Positions 1 to 5,814 of a stretch of 5,814 bases of DNA are shown here, in pieces; position 1 is the stretch's first letter; each line of letters starts with the position of its first letter. The DNA is taken from assembly GCA_905210855.1 (NCBI GenBank), contig CAJLYL010000091.1:1-5814 (forward strand). The letters are read 5' to 3'. The notes under the pieces are model-generated. The model saw only the letters and a program-made list of their open reading frames with translations. It ran no database searches and was not told the DNA's origin. The translations under genes and the position numbers were made by a program. This DNA comes from an uncultured Clostridia bacterium (GTDB taxonomy: Bacteria > Bacillota > Clostridia > UMGS1810).

Positions 1-1969
1 CAAAGGCGAGCCGATAGGGAATATATTCGGCGGTGCGCCCAAGAGAAAAAAGAAAAAAGGCGCACTCGATACCTTTGGCATCAACCTGACCGCGCAGGCA
101 CGCGAGGGGCTGCTTGACCGCGTAATCGGCAGAGAAAGAGAGATTGAGCGCGCAATGCAGATACTCAACAGGAGGTCGAAGAACAACCCTGTGCTCCTCG
201 GTGCGCCGGGCGTCGGCAAGACGGCAATTGCCGACGGCATAGCTCAGCGCATTGCCGAGGGCAAGGCACCCGAGAAGCTCTGCGGAGCGAAGGTATATCT
301 GCTTGATTTGGCTAATGTGGTTGCCGGCACTCAGTACCGCGGTCAGTTTGAAAGCAGACTGAAAAATATCGTTGAGGAGGCTAAGCGCGGCAATGTAATT
401 CTCGTGATAGACGAGATTCACTCAATCGTCAGCGCAGGAGACGCAGACGGCGCAATGAATGCCGCAAACATCCTCAAACCGGCGCTCTCTAAGGGCGACA
501 TCCAGGTTATCGGCGCCACCACGCTTGACGAATACAGAAAGTATATAGAAAAAGACGCCGCACTGGAGCGCAGATTCCAGCCGGTTATTATAGATGAACC
601 GAGCACTGAGGAGACCATAGAGATTCTGCGCGGCTTGAAGGAGTATTACGAGAATTTCCATAATGTCACAATAGACGATTTTGTCATTCGCGAGGCTGTT
701 GTGCTTGCGGATAAGTATATCCACGACAGATTCCAGCCCGACAAATCTATTGATGTGATAGACGAGGCGGCGTCGCGCCTTAATATGGAATCGCCGTATT
801 CCGCAAAAATTCTTAATGTAAAAAAGACTCTGGAGGCTGTGAATATGCACCTCGCGACTCTTGAGGGGGACGAGGGCGAGCCGCCCTATGAGCAGCTTGC
901 CGAGGCAAAGGCGGACAAATGCCGCTGTGAGGAGGAGTTGAAAAATCTGCGTGCCATGCAGCGCAGCACAAGAGTTACCGTTGACGACGCGGCGCGCGTG
1001 ATAGAGCTGTGGACGGGAATCCCAGTTAAGAATATCACCGAGACTGACAAGAGCAAGCTGCTTAACCTTGAGGAGAGGCTGCACAGGCGCATTGTCGGTC
1101 AGGACAGGGCTGTGTCGAGCGTGGCGAGGGCGGTTCGCCGCAACCGCGCGCTTAAAATGAGCAAAAAGCGCCCTGTGTCGTTTATCTTTGTCGGCCCCAC
1201 GGGCGTGGGAAAGACAGAGCTTGTCAAGTCACTTGCCGAGAGCCTGTTTGACGACGAGAGCGCACTGATTCGCGCTGACATGAGCGAATATATGGAAAAG
1301 CATACCGTGTCAAAGCTCATCGGAATGCCTCCGGGATATGTCGGCTACGACGACGCCGGACAGCTCACCGAGAAGGTGCGCAGAAGACCGTATTCTGTCA
1401 TTCTGCTTGACGAGATAGAAAAAGCACACGCCGATGTGTTCAACATTCTGCTGCAAATTCTTGATGACGGCAGAATTACGGATTCTCAGGGCAGAGTGGT
1501 TAATTTTGAAAACACGATTATCATAATGACCTCAAATGCCGGCACAAGCGTTGCGTCATCGTCCGGCTTCGGCTTCATGAACACCGACGGCGGCATGAGC
1601 GCACGTATTGACGCGGCGCTTAAGGAACTGTTCCGCCCCGAATTTCTCAATCGTGTGGACGAGGTGATAGAGTTTGAGCCGCTCACCCGTGAGCAGCTGC
1701 TCAGAATAGCAGACCTCATGCTTGGCGATGTTGTGTCCGAGCTTTCTCAGATGGGTATCGGCTGGCGCATATCCGACGCCGCCAAGGAGAAGCTTATAGA
1801 TAAAGGCTACAATCCGCGAATGGGTGCAAGACCCATACGCCGCGAGATTCAAACGAGTATAGAGGATTCGATATCGAACATTCTGCTCGGCGACGACATT
1901 CCCGAGCATTCGACCGTCAGCGTGGATGTGATTGACGGCGAAATCAGCGTGTCACTGATTAAATTATAG
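1..1969 (+). CDS. clpC: ClpC-type AAA+ ATPase, Clp protease ATP-binding subunit (5' partial)
   Basis: This is a two-ring AAA+ unfoldase that threads substrates, normally into the ClpP peptidase, in the cytoplasm. The reading frame is open from the window edge (first full codon at base 2), so the ATG at 155 lies inside the D1 domain and is not the start. The 655 visible residues lack only the N-terminal substrate/adaptor domain; ClpC proteins are usually about 810-850 residues. In visible numbering the parts are: a basic linker PKRKKKKG (13-20), D1 Walker A GAPGVGKT (67-74), D1 pore loop QYRGQF (111-116), Walker B VILVIDE (132-138), D1 arginine-finger segment ALERRF (187-192), a short middle domain (about 266-321), D2 Walker A GPTGVGKT (398-405), pore loop GYVGY (445-449), Walker B VILLDE (466-471), sensor 1 MTSN (509-512), a candidate ClpP-docking loop SGFGF (521-525), FRPEFLNR (544-551) and sensor 2 GARP (608-611). 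The roughly 50-residue middle domain and the docking loop favour ClpC over ClpB. ClpE or another ClpC-like paralogue cannot be excluded without the N-terminus. Confidence 0.93.
   Translation, partial: KGEPIGNIFGGAPKRKKKKGALDTFGINLTAQAREGLLDRVIGREREIERAMQILNRRSKNNPVLLGAPGVGKTAIADGIAQRIAEGKAPEKLCGAKVYLLDLANVVAGTQYRGQFESRLKNIVEEAKRGNVILVIDEIHSIVSAGDADGAMNAANILKPALSKGDIQVIGATTLDEYRKYIEKDAALERRFQPVIIDEPSTEETIEILRGLKEYYENFHNVTIDDFVIREAVVLADKYIHDRFQPDKSIDVIDEAASRLNMESPYSAKILNVKKTLEAVNMHLATLEGDEGEPPYEQLAEAKADKCRCEEELKNLRAMQRSTRVTVDDAARVIELWTGIPVKNITETDKSKLLNLEERLHRRIVGQDRAVSSVARAVRRNRALKMSKKRPVSFIFVGPTGVGKTELVKSLAESLFDDESALIRADMSEYMEKHTVSKLIGMPPGYVGYDDAGQLTEKVRRRPYSVILLDEIEKAHADVFNILLQILDDGRITDSQGRVVNFENTIIIMTSNAGTSVASSSGFGFMNTDGGMSARIDAALKELFRPEFLNRVDEVIEFEPLTREQLLRIADLMLGDVVSELSQMGIGWRISDAAKEKLIDKGYNPRMGARPIRREIQTSIEDSISNILLGDDIPEHSTVSVDVIDGEISVSLIKL
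46..52 (+). other. In-frame A_AAA_AAG slippery heptamer in the clpC linker
   Basis: The clpC codons here are AGA AAA AAG AAA AAA GGC (44-61), so the heptamer A AAA AAG sits in the zero-frame phase of the classic -1 frameshift site known from E. coli dnaX. After a -1 shift the frame continues for about 21 codons and ends at TGA 115-117, which would release the ClpC N-terminal region without either ATPase ring. A small hairpin is possible downstream (CCTG 85-88 with CAGG 95-98), but it is weak and far away, and I see no strong upstream Shine-Dalgarno-like stimulator. The sequence is certain; function is speculation, since a lysine-rich linker can produce this string by chance. Confidence 0.3.
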
Positions 1970-1988
1970 GTAAAAGGAAGTAACGAAA

Positions 1989-2915
1989 ATGAATGTACAG
2001 CACCTGAAATACGCCCTCGAAGTAGAGAAAACCGGCTCCATATCACAGGCGGCACAGAATCTCTACCTCAATCAGCCGCATCTGAGCAAATCCATAAAGG
2101 AGCTTGAGGAGAACATCGGCATAACCATATTCAACCGCACCTCCAAGGGAGTTGTGCCCACCAAGAACGGCGCGGAATTCCTTGTTTATGCTTCAAACAT
2201 CGTGTCGCAGATAGAGGAAGTGGAGAATATGTACAAGGGCGGAGACGCCGGCGTCAACCGGTTCAGTGTGTCTGTGCCGATGGCGTGCTATGTGGCGCAG
2301 GCATTCATTGAGTTTATTTCGGAGATATCCGATGATGACAGCATACGGGTGGATTATCACGAGACAAATTCTCTCACCGCGATAAATAATGTCACAAACA
2401 ACGACAATAATATTGCAATTATAAGATATCAGACAAAATATGAAAAGTATTTTCTGCAGTTCCTTGAGGAAAAGGAGCTTGAGATTGAGCCGCTGTGGGA
2501 ATTTGCTTACAGGGTCATCATGTCGGTGCATCATCCGCTCGCCATGGAAAAGAACATCACCTGTGCCGACCTGGAGGATTTCATCGAAATAACGCACGGC
2601 TACCTCACTATACCCACCATACCGGCATCGACCGCACGTGAGATTATGCAGGCGGACGACTCCAAAAAGGAGATTGCCGTTTATGAGCGCGAGAGCCAGT
2701 TTGAGCTGCTGCGAAATGTGCATACCACATACATGTGGACATCGCCGACGCCGCCGAGCCTTTTAAACACCATGCCGCTTGTGCAGAAGGATTGCGACAT
2801 CGCGGACAACAGCTACAAGGACGTCATTGTCCGCAGAAAAGGCTATAAGCTTAATTCGCGCGAAAAGCTTTTTGTGAGAATGGTTAAAAGGCAGATTGAT
2901 GAATTGAAGAGATAG
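1989..2915 (+). CDS. LysR-family transcriptional regulator
   Basis: The 308-residue product has the typical LysR-family length and layout. Residues 1-62 form the winged helix-turn-helix DNA-binding domain, with the hallmark run TGSISQAAQNLYLNQPHLSK (15-34) followed by KELEENIG, FNRTSKG and the wing PTKNGAEFL. A linker helix (about 63-88) leads into the periplasmic-binding-protein-like effector domain (about 90-300), which is divergent and gives no clue to the ligand. No membrane segment or signal peptide is apparent, so it should be cytoplasmic. The start is supported by AAAGGA at 1973-1978, ten bases before the ATG, and by the family N-terminus beginning at residue 1. It starts 19 bases after the clpC stop with no terminator between, suggesting co-transcription. 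It uses GAG-rich, GC-ending codons like clpC and unlike pflB. Its target is unknown; pflBA immediately downstream is the obvious candidate, but LysR proteins often act on divergent or distant genes. Confidence 0.93.
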   Translation: MNVQHLKYALEVEKTGSISQAAQNLYLNQPHLSKSIKELEENIGITIFNRTSKGVVPTKNGAEFLVYASNIVSQIEEVENMYKGGDAGVNRFSVSVPMACYVAQAFIEFISEISDDDSIRVDYHETNSLTAINNVTNNDNNIAIIRYQTKYEKYFLQFLEEKELEIEPLWEFAYRVIMSVHHPLAMEKNITCADLEDFIEITHGYLTIPTIPASTAREIMQADDSKKEIAVYERESQFELLRNVHTTYMWTSPTPPSLLNTMPLVQKDCDIADNSYKDVIVRRKGYKLNSREKLFVRMVKRQIDELKR

Positions 2916-2916
2916 T

Positions 2917-2934
2917 ATATATCATCATATATCA
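2917..2934 (+). repeat. Direct repeat ATATATCA x2, 10-base period
   Basis: ATATATCA occurs at 2917-2924 and again at 2927-2934, separated by TC, directly after the LysR stop codon. The 10-base start-to-start spacing is about one helical turn, so both copies face the same side of the DNA. This could be a protein-binding or bending element upstream of the pfl promoter, or simply low-complexity AT-rich sequence. No known operator consensus was recognised. Confidence 0.5.
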
Positions 2935-2938
2935 AAAT

Positions 2939-2954
2939 GGAATAACGGTATTCC
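2939..2954. repeat. Perfect 6-bp inverted repeat GGAATA-ACGG-TATTCC
   Basis: The arms 2939-2944 and 2949-2954 are exact reverse complements around a 4-base loop. The right arm recurs in slightly altered form as TATTTCC at 2963-2969. An alternative stem pairs ATGGAA (2937-2942) with TTCCAT (2966-2971), five bases before a run of seven T (2977-2983). In RNA read through from clpC-lysR this could act as a weak terminator or attenuator; in DNA it could be an operator just upstream of the pfl promoter. The stems are AT-rich, so neither role is secure. Confidence 0.45.
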
Positions 2955-2964
2955 GAATTGGATA

Positions 2965-2993
2965 TTTCCATATTGATTTTTTTGTGTTAGAAT
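2965..2993 (+). promoter_or_regulatory. Candidate sigma-A extended -10 promoter for pflBA
   Basis: A TAGAAT hexamer (2988-2993, one mismatch to TATAAT) is preceded by TGT (2985-2987), which provides the TGn extended -10 element. At a 17-base spacing lies TTTCCA (2965-2970), a 4/6 match to TTGACA. Transcription would begin near 3000 and leave a leader of about 29 bases with a good ribosome binding site. A short inverted repeat, GTTA (2986-2989) and TAAC (2995-2998), straddles the -10 and could be an operator. An alternative -35, TTGATT (2973-2978), does not have a good -10 at the right distance. Confidence 0.5.
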
Positions 2994-3012
2994 GTAACCA
3001 TAGAAAAGTGAG

Positions 3013-3020
3013 AAAGGGGA
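3013..3020 (+). promoter_or_regulatory. Ribosome binding site of pflB
   Basis: AAAGGGGA ends eight bases before the ATG at 3029. It decides the start: an in-frame GTG at 2984 would add 15 residues unlike the family N-terminus, has no such site and overlaps the candidate -10 element. Confidence 0.8.
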
Positions 3021-3028
3021 AAAGACAA

Positions 3029-5281
3029 ATGACAAATTACGAACAGTGGAACGGCTTTGACGGTCGTATCTGGAAAGAAGAAATCAATGTCAGAGAGTTT
3101 ATTCAGAAAAACTACAAACCCTATGACGGCGATGAAAAATTCCTTGCAGGACCCACAGACAACACCAATAAGCTCTGGGGCAAGCTCCAAGAATTGCAGA
3201 AGGAGGAGCGCGCTAAAGGCGGAGTTCTCGACATGGACACACATATCGTGTCTACACTCACATCACATAATCCCGGTTACATCGGCGAAGATACAAAGGA
3301 CATGGAAAAGATTGTCGGCTTGCAGACGGACAAACCGCTTAAGAGGGCATTCATGCCTTTCGGCGGCATAAAGATGGCTGAGCAGGCTTGCGAAACCTAC
3401 GGATACACTCCCGATCCGCAGCTGCACAAGATTTTTACAGAGTACAGCCGCACTCACAACCAGGGCGTATTTGATGCATATACCCCCGAAATGAAGAAGG
3501 CAAGACACAACAAAATCATCACTGGTCTGCCGGATACCTACGGCAGAGGCAGAATTGTCGGCGACTACAGACGTGTTGCTCTTTACGGTATCGACTACCT
3601 TATAGAGAAAAAGAAAATTGACTTTGCAAACTGCCAGAGCGAGTCGATGTTTGAAGAAGAAATCCGTCAGCGTGAAGAAATTACAATGCAGATAAATGCG
3701 CTGAAGGAAATGAAGGAAATGGCTCAGTCCTACGGATTTGATATTTCAGTTCCGGCTAAAAACGCTAAAGAAGCATGCCAGTGGCTTTATTTCGGTTATC
3801 TTGCCGCAATCAAAACACAAAACGGTGCTGCAATGAGCGTAGGCAGAGTTTCAACTTTCCTTGATATATACTTTAAGCGTGATATCGACAACGGCGTTCT
3901 TACCGAAAAAGAGGCTCAGGAGCTTGTTGACCATATGGTTATGAAGTTCAGAATGGTTAAGTTTGCACGTATTCCTTCGTACAATGAGCTGTTCTCCGGT
4001 GACCCGGTATGGGCAACATTAAATGTCGGCGGTGCAGGCGTTGACGGCAGATCAATGGTAACAAAGACAGACTTCCGTTTCCTCCACACACTTGAAAACA
4101 TGGGACCCTCACCGGAGCCTAACCTTACGGTTCTGTATTCATCGAGATTGCCCGAAACATTCAAGCGTTATGCTGCTGCAATTTCAATACGTACAAGCTC
4201 AATCCAGTACGAGAGCGACGACGTTATGCGTCCGGTATGGGGTGACGACTACGCTATCTGCTGCTGCGTATCCGCAACACAGACAGGTAAGGAAATGCAG
4301 TTCTTCGGTGCAAGAGCAAACCTTGCAAAATGCCTCCTTTACGCAATCAACGGCGGCGTTGATGCAAAGACAAAGGTACAGGTAGGTCCCGAATACACTC
4401 CGATTACTTCCGAATACCTTGATTATGACGAGGTTATCAGAAAGTATGAAAAAATGATGGATTGGCTTGCAAAAGTTTATGTCCGCACATTAAATGTTAT
4501 ACACTATATGCACGATAAGTACTATTATGAAGCTGCGGAAATGGCTCTTATAGACACAGATGTACGCAGAACATTCGCTACAGGTATTGCCGGTTTCTCA
4601 CACGTTGTTGACTCACTTTCCGCAATCAAGTATGCTAAAGTTAAGGTTATCCGCGACGAGGACGGCATCGTACAGGATTTTGAAACAACAGGCGACTTCC
4701 CGCGCTACGGTAACGATGACGACAGAGCAGATGACATTGCTGTATGGCTGCTTAAGACATTTATGGAAAAAATCAAGGATTGCCACACATACCGCAATTC
4801 AGAGCCTACAACTTCAATCCTTACCATTACTTCAAACGTTGTTTACGGTAAGGCTACCGCTTCGCTTCCGGACGGCAGAAAAGCCGGCGAGCCTTTGTCA
4901 CCCGGTGCCAACCCTGCATACGGCGCAGAAAAGAGCGGTCTGCTTGCATCTCTTAACTCCGTTGCAAAGCTTCCGTACGAGTATGCTCTTGACGGTATTT
5001 CAAATACTCAGACAATCAATCCCGATGCTTTGGGTCACAGCGAACCCGAACAGGTTACAAACCTTGTAAATGTTCTTGACGGTTACTTTGACCAGGGTGC
5101 GCATCACCTTAACGTTAACGTTTTCGGTAAAGAAAAACTTATCGACGCTATGGAGCATCCGGAAAAAGAAGAATACGCAAACTTCACTATCCGTGTTTCC
5201 GGTTATGCGGTTAAGTTCATTGACTTAACACGTGAGCAGCAGCTCGATGTTATTTCAAGAACCTGCCACACATCACTGTAA
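3029..5281 (+). CDS. pflB: Formate C-acetyltransferase (pyruvate formate-lyase)
   Basis: This cytoplasmic glycyl-radical enzyme converts pyruvate and CoA to acetyl-CoA and formate without net NADH production in anaerobic fermentation. The 750-residue product is full length (E. coli PflB has 760) and is collinear with it throughout. Seen in order: the N-terminal FIQKNYKPYDGDEKFLAG block (24-41), FGGIKM (111-116), YGRGRIVGDYRR (171-182), the active-site tryptophan in DPVWAT (325-330), the catalytic cysteine pair at C412-C413 within DYAICCCVS (407-415), FFGARANLAK with substrate-site arginine R429, HLNVNVFG (693-700), and the C-terminal glycyl-radical motif RVSGYAVKF (722-730), where G725 is the radical glycine. 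A third cysteine, C411, precedes the catalytic pair where E. coli has alanine. The active-site and radical motifs mark it as a true PFL rather than a diol dehydratase or choline lyase relative. It has its own promoter candidate and is followed after one base by pflA. GAA-, CTT- and GTT-rich codon use differs from the two upstream genes and fits high expression. Confidence 0.98.
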   Translation: MTNYEQWNGFDGRIWKEEINVREFIQKNYKPYDGDEKFLAGPTDNTNKLWGKLQELQKEERAKGGVLDMDTHIVSTLTSHNPGYIGEDTKDMEKIVGLQTDKPLKRAFMPFGGIKMAEQACETYGYTPDPQLHKIFTEYSRTHNQGVFDAYTPEMKKARHNKIITGLPDTYGRGRIVGDYRRVALYGIDYLIEKKKIDFANCQSESMFEEEIRQREEITMQINALKEMKEMAQSYGFDISVPAKNAKEACQWLYFGYLAAIKTQNGAAMSVGRVSTFLDIYFKRDIDNGVLTEKEAQELVDHMVMKFRMVKFARIPSYNELFSGDPVWATLNVGGAGVDGRSMVTKTDFRFLHTLENMGPSPEPNLTVLYSSRLPETFKRYAAAISIRTSSIQYESDDVMRPVWGDDYAICCCVSATQTGKEMQFFGARANLAKCLLYAINGGVDAKTKVQVGPEYTPITSEYLDYDEVIRKYEKMMDWLAKVYVRTLNVIHYMHDKYYYEAAEMALIDTDVRRTFATGIAGFSHVVDSLSAIKYAKVKVIRDEDGIVQDFETTGDFPRYGNDDDRADDIAVWLLKTFMEKIKDCHTYRNSEPTTSILTITSNVVYGKATASLPDGRKAGEPLSPGANPAYGAEKSGLLASLNSVAKLPYEYALDGISNTQTINPDALGHSEPEQVTNLVNVLDGYFDQGAHHLNVNVFGKEKLIDAMEHPEKEEYANFTIRVSGYAVKFIDLTREQQLDVISRTCHTSL

Positions 5282-5282
5282 T

Positions 5283-5814
5283 ATGGACGGATATATTCAT
5301 TCGGTTGAAACATTCGGCGCAGCAGACGGCCCGGGCGTAAGATATATAATTTTTATGCAGGGCTGCCGCATGCGCTGCAGATATTGCCATAACCCTGACA
5401 CATGGGATACAAACGGCGGCGAAAAGGTATCCGCAGATGAAATTCTGCGCCGTGCGGTAAGATACAAAAGCTACTGGAAAGACACCGGCGGAATTACCGT
5501 TTCGGGCGGCGAACCTTTGTTGCAGATTGATTTTGTTACCGAGCTTTTAAAAAAAGCTAAGGAACAGGGAATCAACACGGTTATAGACACCGCCGGAAAT
5601 CCGTTTACACGTGAGGAGCCTTTTTTCGGCAAGTTTAAGGAACTTATGAAGTACACGGACTTGCTTTTGCTTGATATCAAAGAAATAAACCCGGAAAGGC
5701 ATAAAACGCTGACCGGATACGATAATTCAAATATTCTTGATATGGCAAGATATTTATCAGAAATTAATAAGCCAGTATGGATTCGTCATGTGCTTGTGCC
5801 AGGTGGAAGTGACA
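5283..5814 (+). CDS. pflA: Pyruvate formate-lyase activating enzyme, radical SAM (3' partial)
   Basis: PflA reductively cleaves S-adenosylmethionine with a [4Fe-4S] cluster and the resulting 5'-deoxyadenosyl radical abstracts hydrogen from the PflB radical glycine (G725 here). The frame runs to the window end with 177 residues visible, compared with about 245-265 usual for the family. The start IHSVETFGAADGPGVRYIIF (5-24) is the family N-terminus. The cluster motif CxxxCxxC is C28, C32 and C35 within GCRMRCRYCHNPDTW (27-41). SGGEPLLQ (74-81) is the SAM amino-group binding GGE motif, followed by DTAGNP (102-107), LLDIKEIN (129-136) and PVWIRHVLVPG (164-174). The short N-terminus with no extra ferredoxin-like cluster insert between the CxxxCxxC motif and SGGEP separates it from activases of other glycyl-radical enzymes. 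The ATG is one base beyond the pflB stop, and no Shine-Dalgarno sequence is visible before it, so translation is probably coupled to pflB. Confidence 0.96.
   Translation, partial: MDGYIHSVETFGAADGPGVRYIIFMQGCRMRCRYCHNPDTWDTNGGEKVSADEILRRAVRYKSYWKDTGGITVSGGEPLLQIDFVTELLKKAKEQGINTVIDTAGNPFTREEPFFGKFKELMKYTDLLLLDIKEINPERHKTLTGYDNSNILDMARYLSEINKPVWIRHVLVPGGSD

Noticed and set aside
155..157. ATG at 155 as the start of a 604-residue Clp protein
   Set aside because: The same frame is open upstream to the window edge and encodes the conserved start of D1 (LDTFGINLT, VIGREREIER), so the gene begins before the window.
422..1084. 220-residue open frame on the minus strand inside clpC
   Set aside because: It is antisense to highly conserved AAA+ coding sequence, shows no recognisable motif and has the cysteine/leucine-rich look of a shadow frame. 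Other minus-strand frames in clpC, lysR and pflB were dropped for the same reason.
2863..2872. Perfect palindrome AAAAGCTTTT near the lysR end
   Set aside because: It lies within coding sequence (REKLFV), is short and AT-rich, and is not followed by a T-run at a terminator-like position.
2973..2984. FNR/CRP-like half-site TTGAT upstream of pflB
   Set aside because: The matching ATCAA half-site at the required spacing is absent; a T-run follows instead.
2984..2986. GTG at 2984 as pflB start, 15 residues longer
   Set aside because: The extra residues do not resemble the PFL N-terminus, the GTG overlaps the candidate -10 region, and AAAGGGGA is correctly placed for the ATG at 3029.
2983..3000. 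Rex operator over the pfl -10 region
   Set aside because: Only GTTA and TAAC match, with a 5-base rather than 6-base spacer, and the outer positions do not pair. Kept only as a weak dyad.
4560..5069. 169-residue + strand frame inside pflB
   Set aside because: It overlaps conserved PFL coding sequence in another frame, has no start signal, and its Ser/Thr/Leu-rich content is typical of out-of-frame translation.

Overview
The window carries four genes, all on the + strand: the 3' part of a ClpC-type AAA+ unfoldase gene, a complete LysR-family regulator gene, a complete pyruvate formate-lyase gene (pflB), and the 5' part of its radical-SAM activating enzyme gene (pflA). The source looks like an anaerobic, low- to mid-GC Firmicute, probably of class Clostridia (a gut-type fermenter is plausible). 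The reasons are the oxygen-sensitive glycyl-radical PFL system, a ClpC-type rather than ClpA-type unfoldase, purine-rich Shine-Dalgarno sites, and protein motifs closest to Gram-positive homologues as I remember them. Genus cannot be assigned from this window.

Layout: positions 1-1969 hold the interdomain linker, D1 ring, short middle domain and D2 ring of ClpC; its N-terminal domain lies before the window. The LysR gene (1989-2915) follows after 19 bases with its own ribosome binding site, so the two are probably co-transcribed. Bases 2916-3028 form the only real intergenic gap. It is AT-rich and holds a direct repeat with a 10-base period, a perfect 6-bp inverted repeat, an extended -10 promoter candidate and a strong ribosome binding site. 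pflB (3029-5281) and pflA (5283 to the window end) follow as a tight pair separated by one base.

Function: PflA uses S-adenosylmethionine and an iron-sulfur cluster to place a radical on a glycine near the C-terminus of PflB. PflB then converts pyruvate and CoA to acetyl-CoA and formate, a main energy-yielding step of anaerobic sugar fermentation. ClpC is a protein-quality-control unfoldase that normally feeds ClpP and has no direct metabolic link to PFL. The LysR protein, encoded just upstream of the pfl promoter, is a possible but unproven regulator of pflBA.

I see no RNA gene, CRISPR array, mobile element or clearly new system. The points most worth a second look are a Cys-Cys-Cys run at the PFL active site, an in-frame A_AAA_AAG slippery heptamer in the clpC linker, altered middle-domain and pore-loop residues in ClpC, the absence of a Shine-Dalgarno site before pflA, and the dense repeat structure upstream of pflB.
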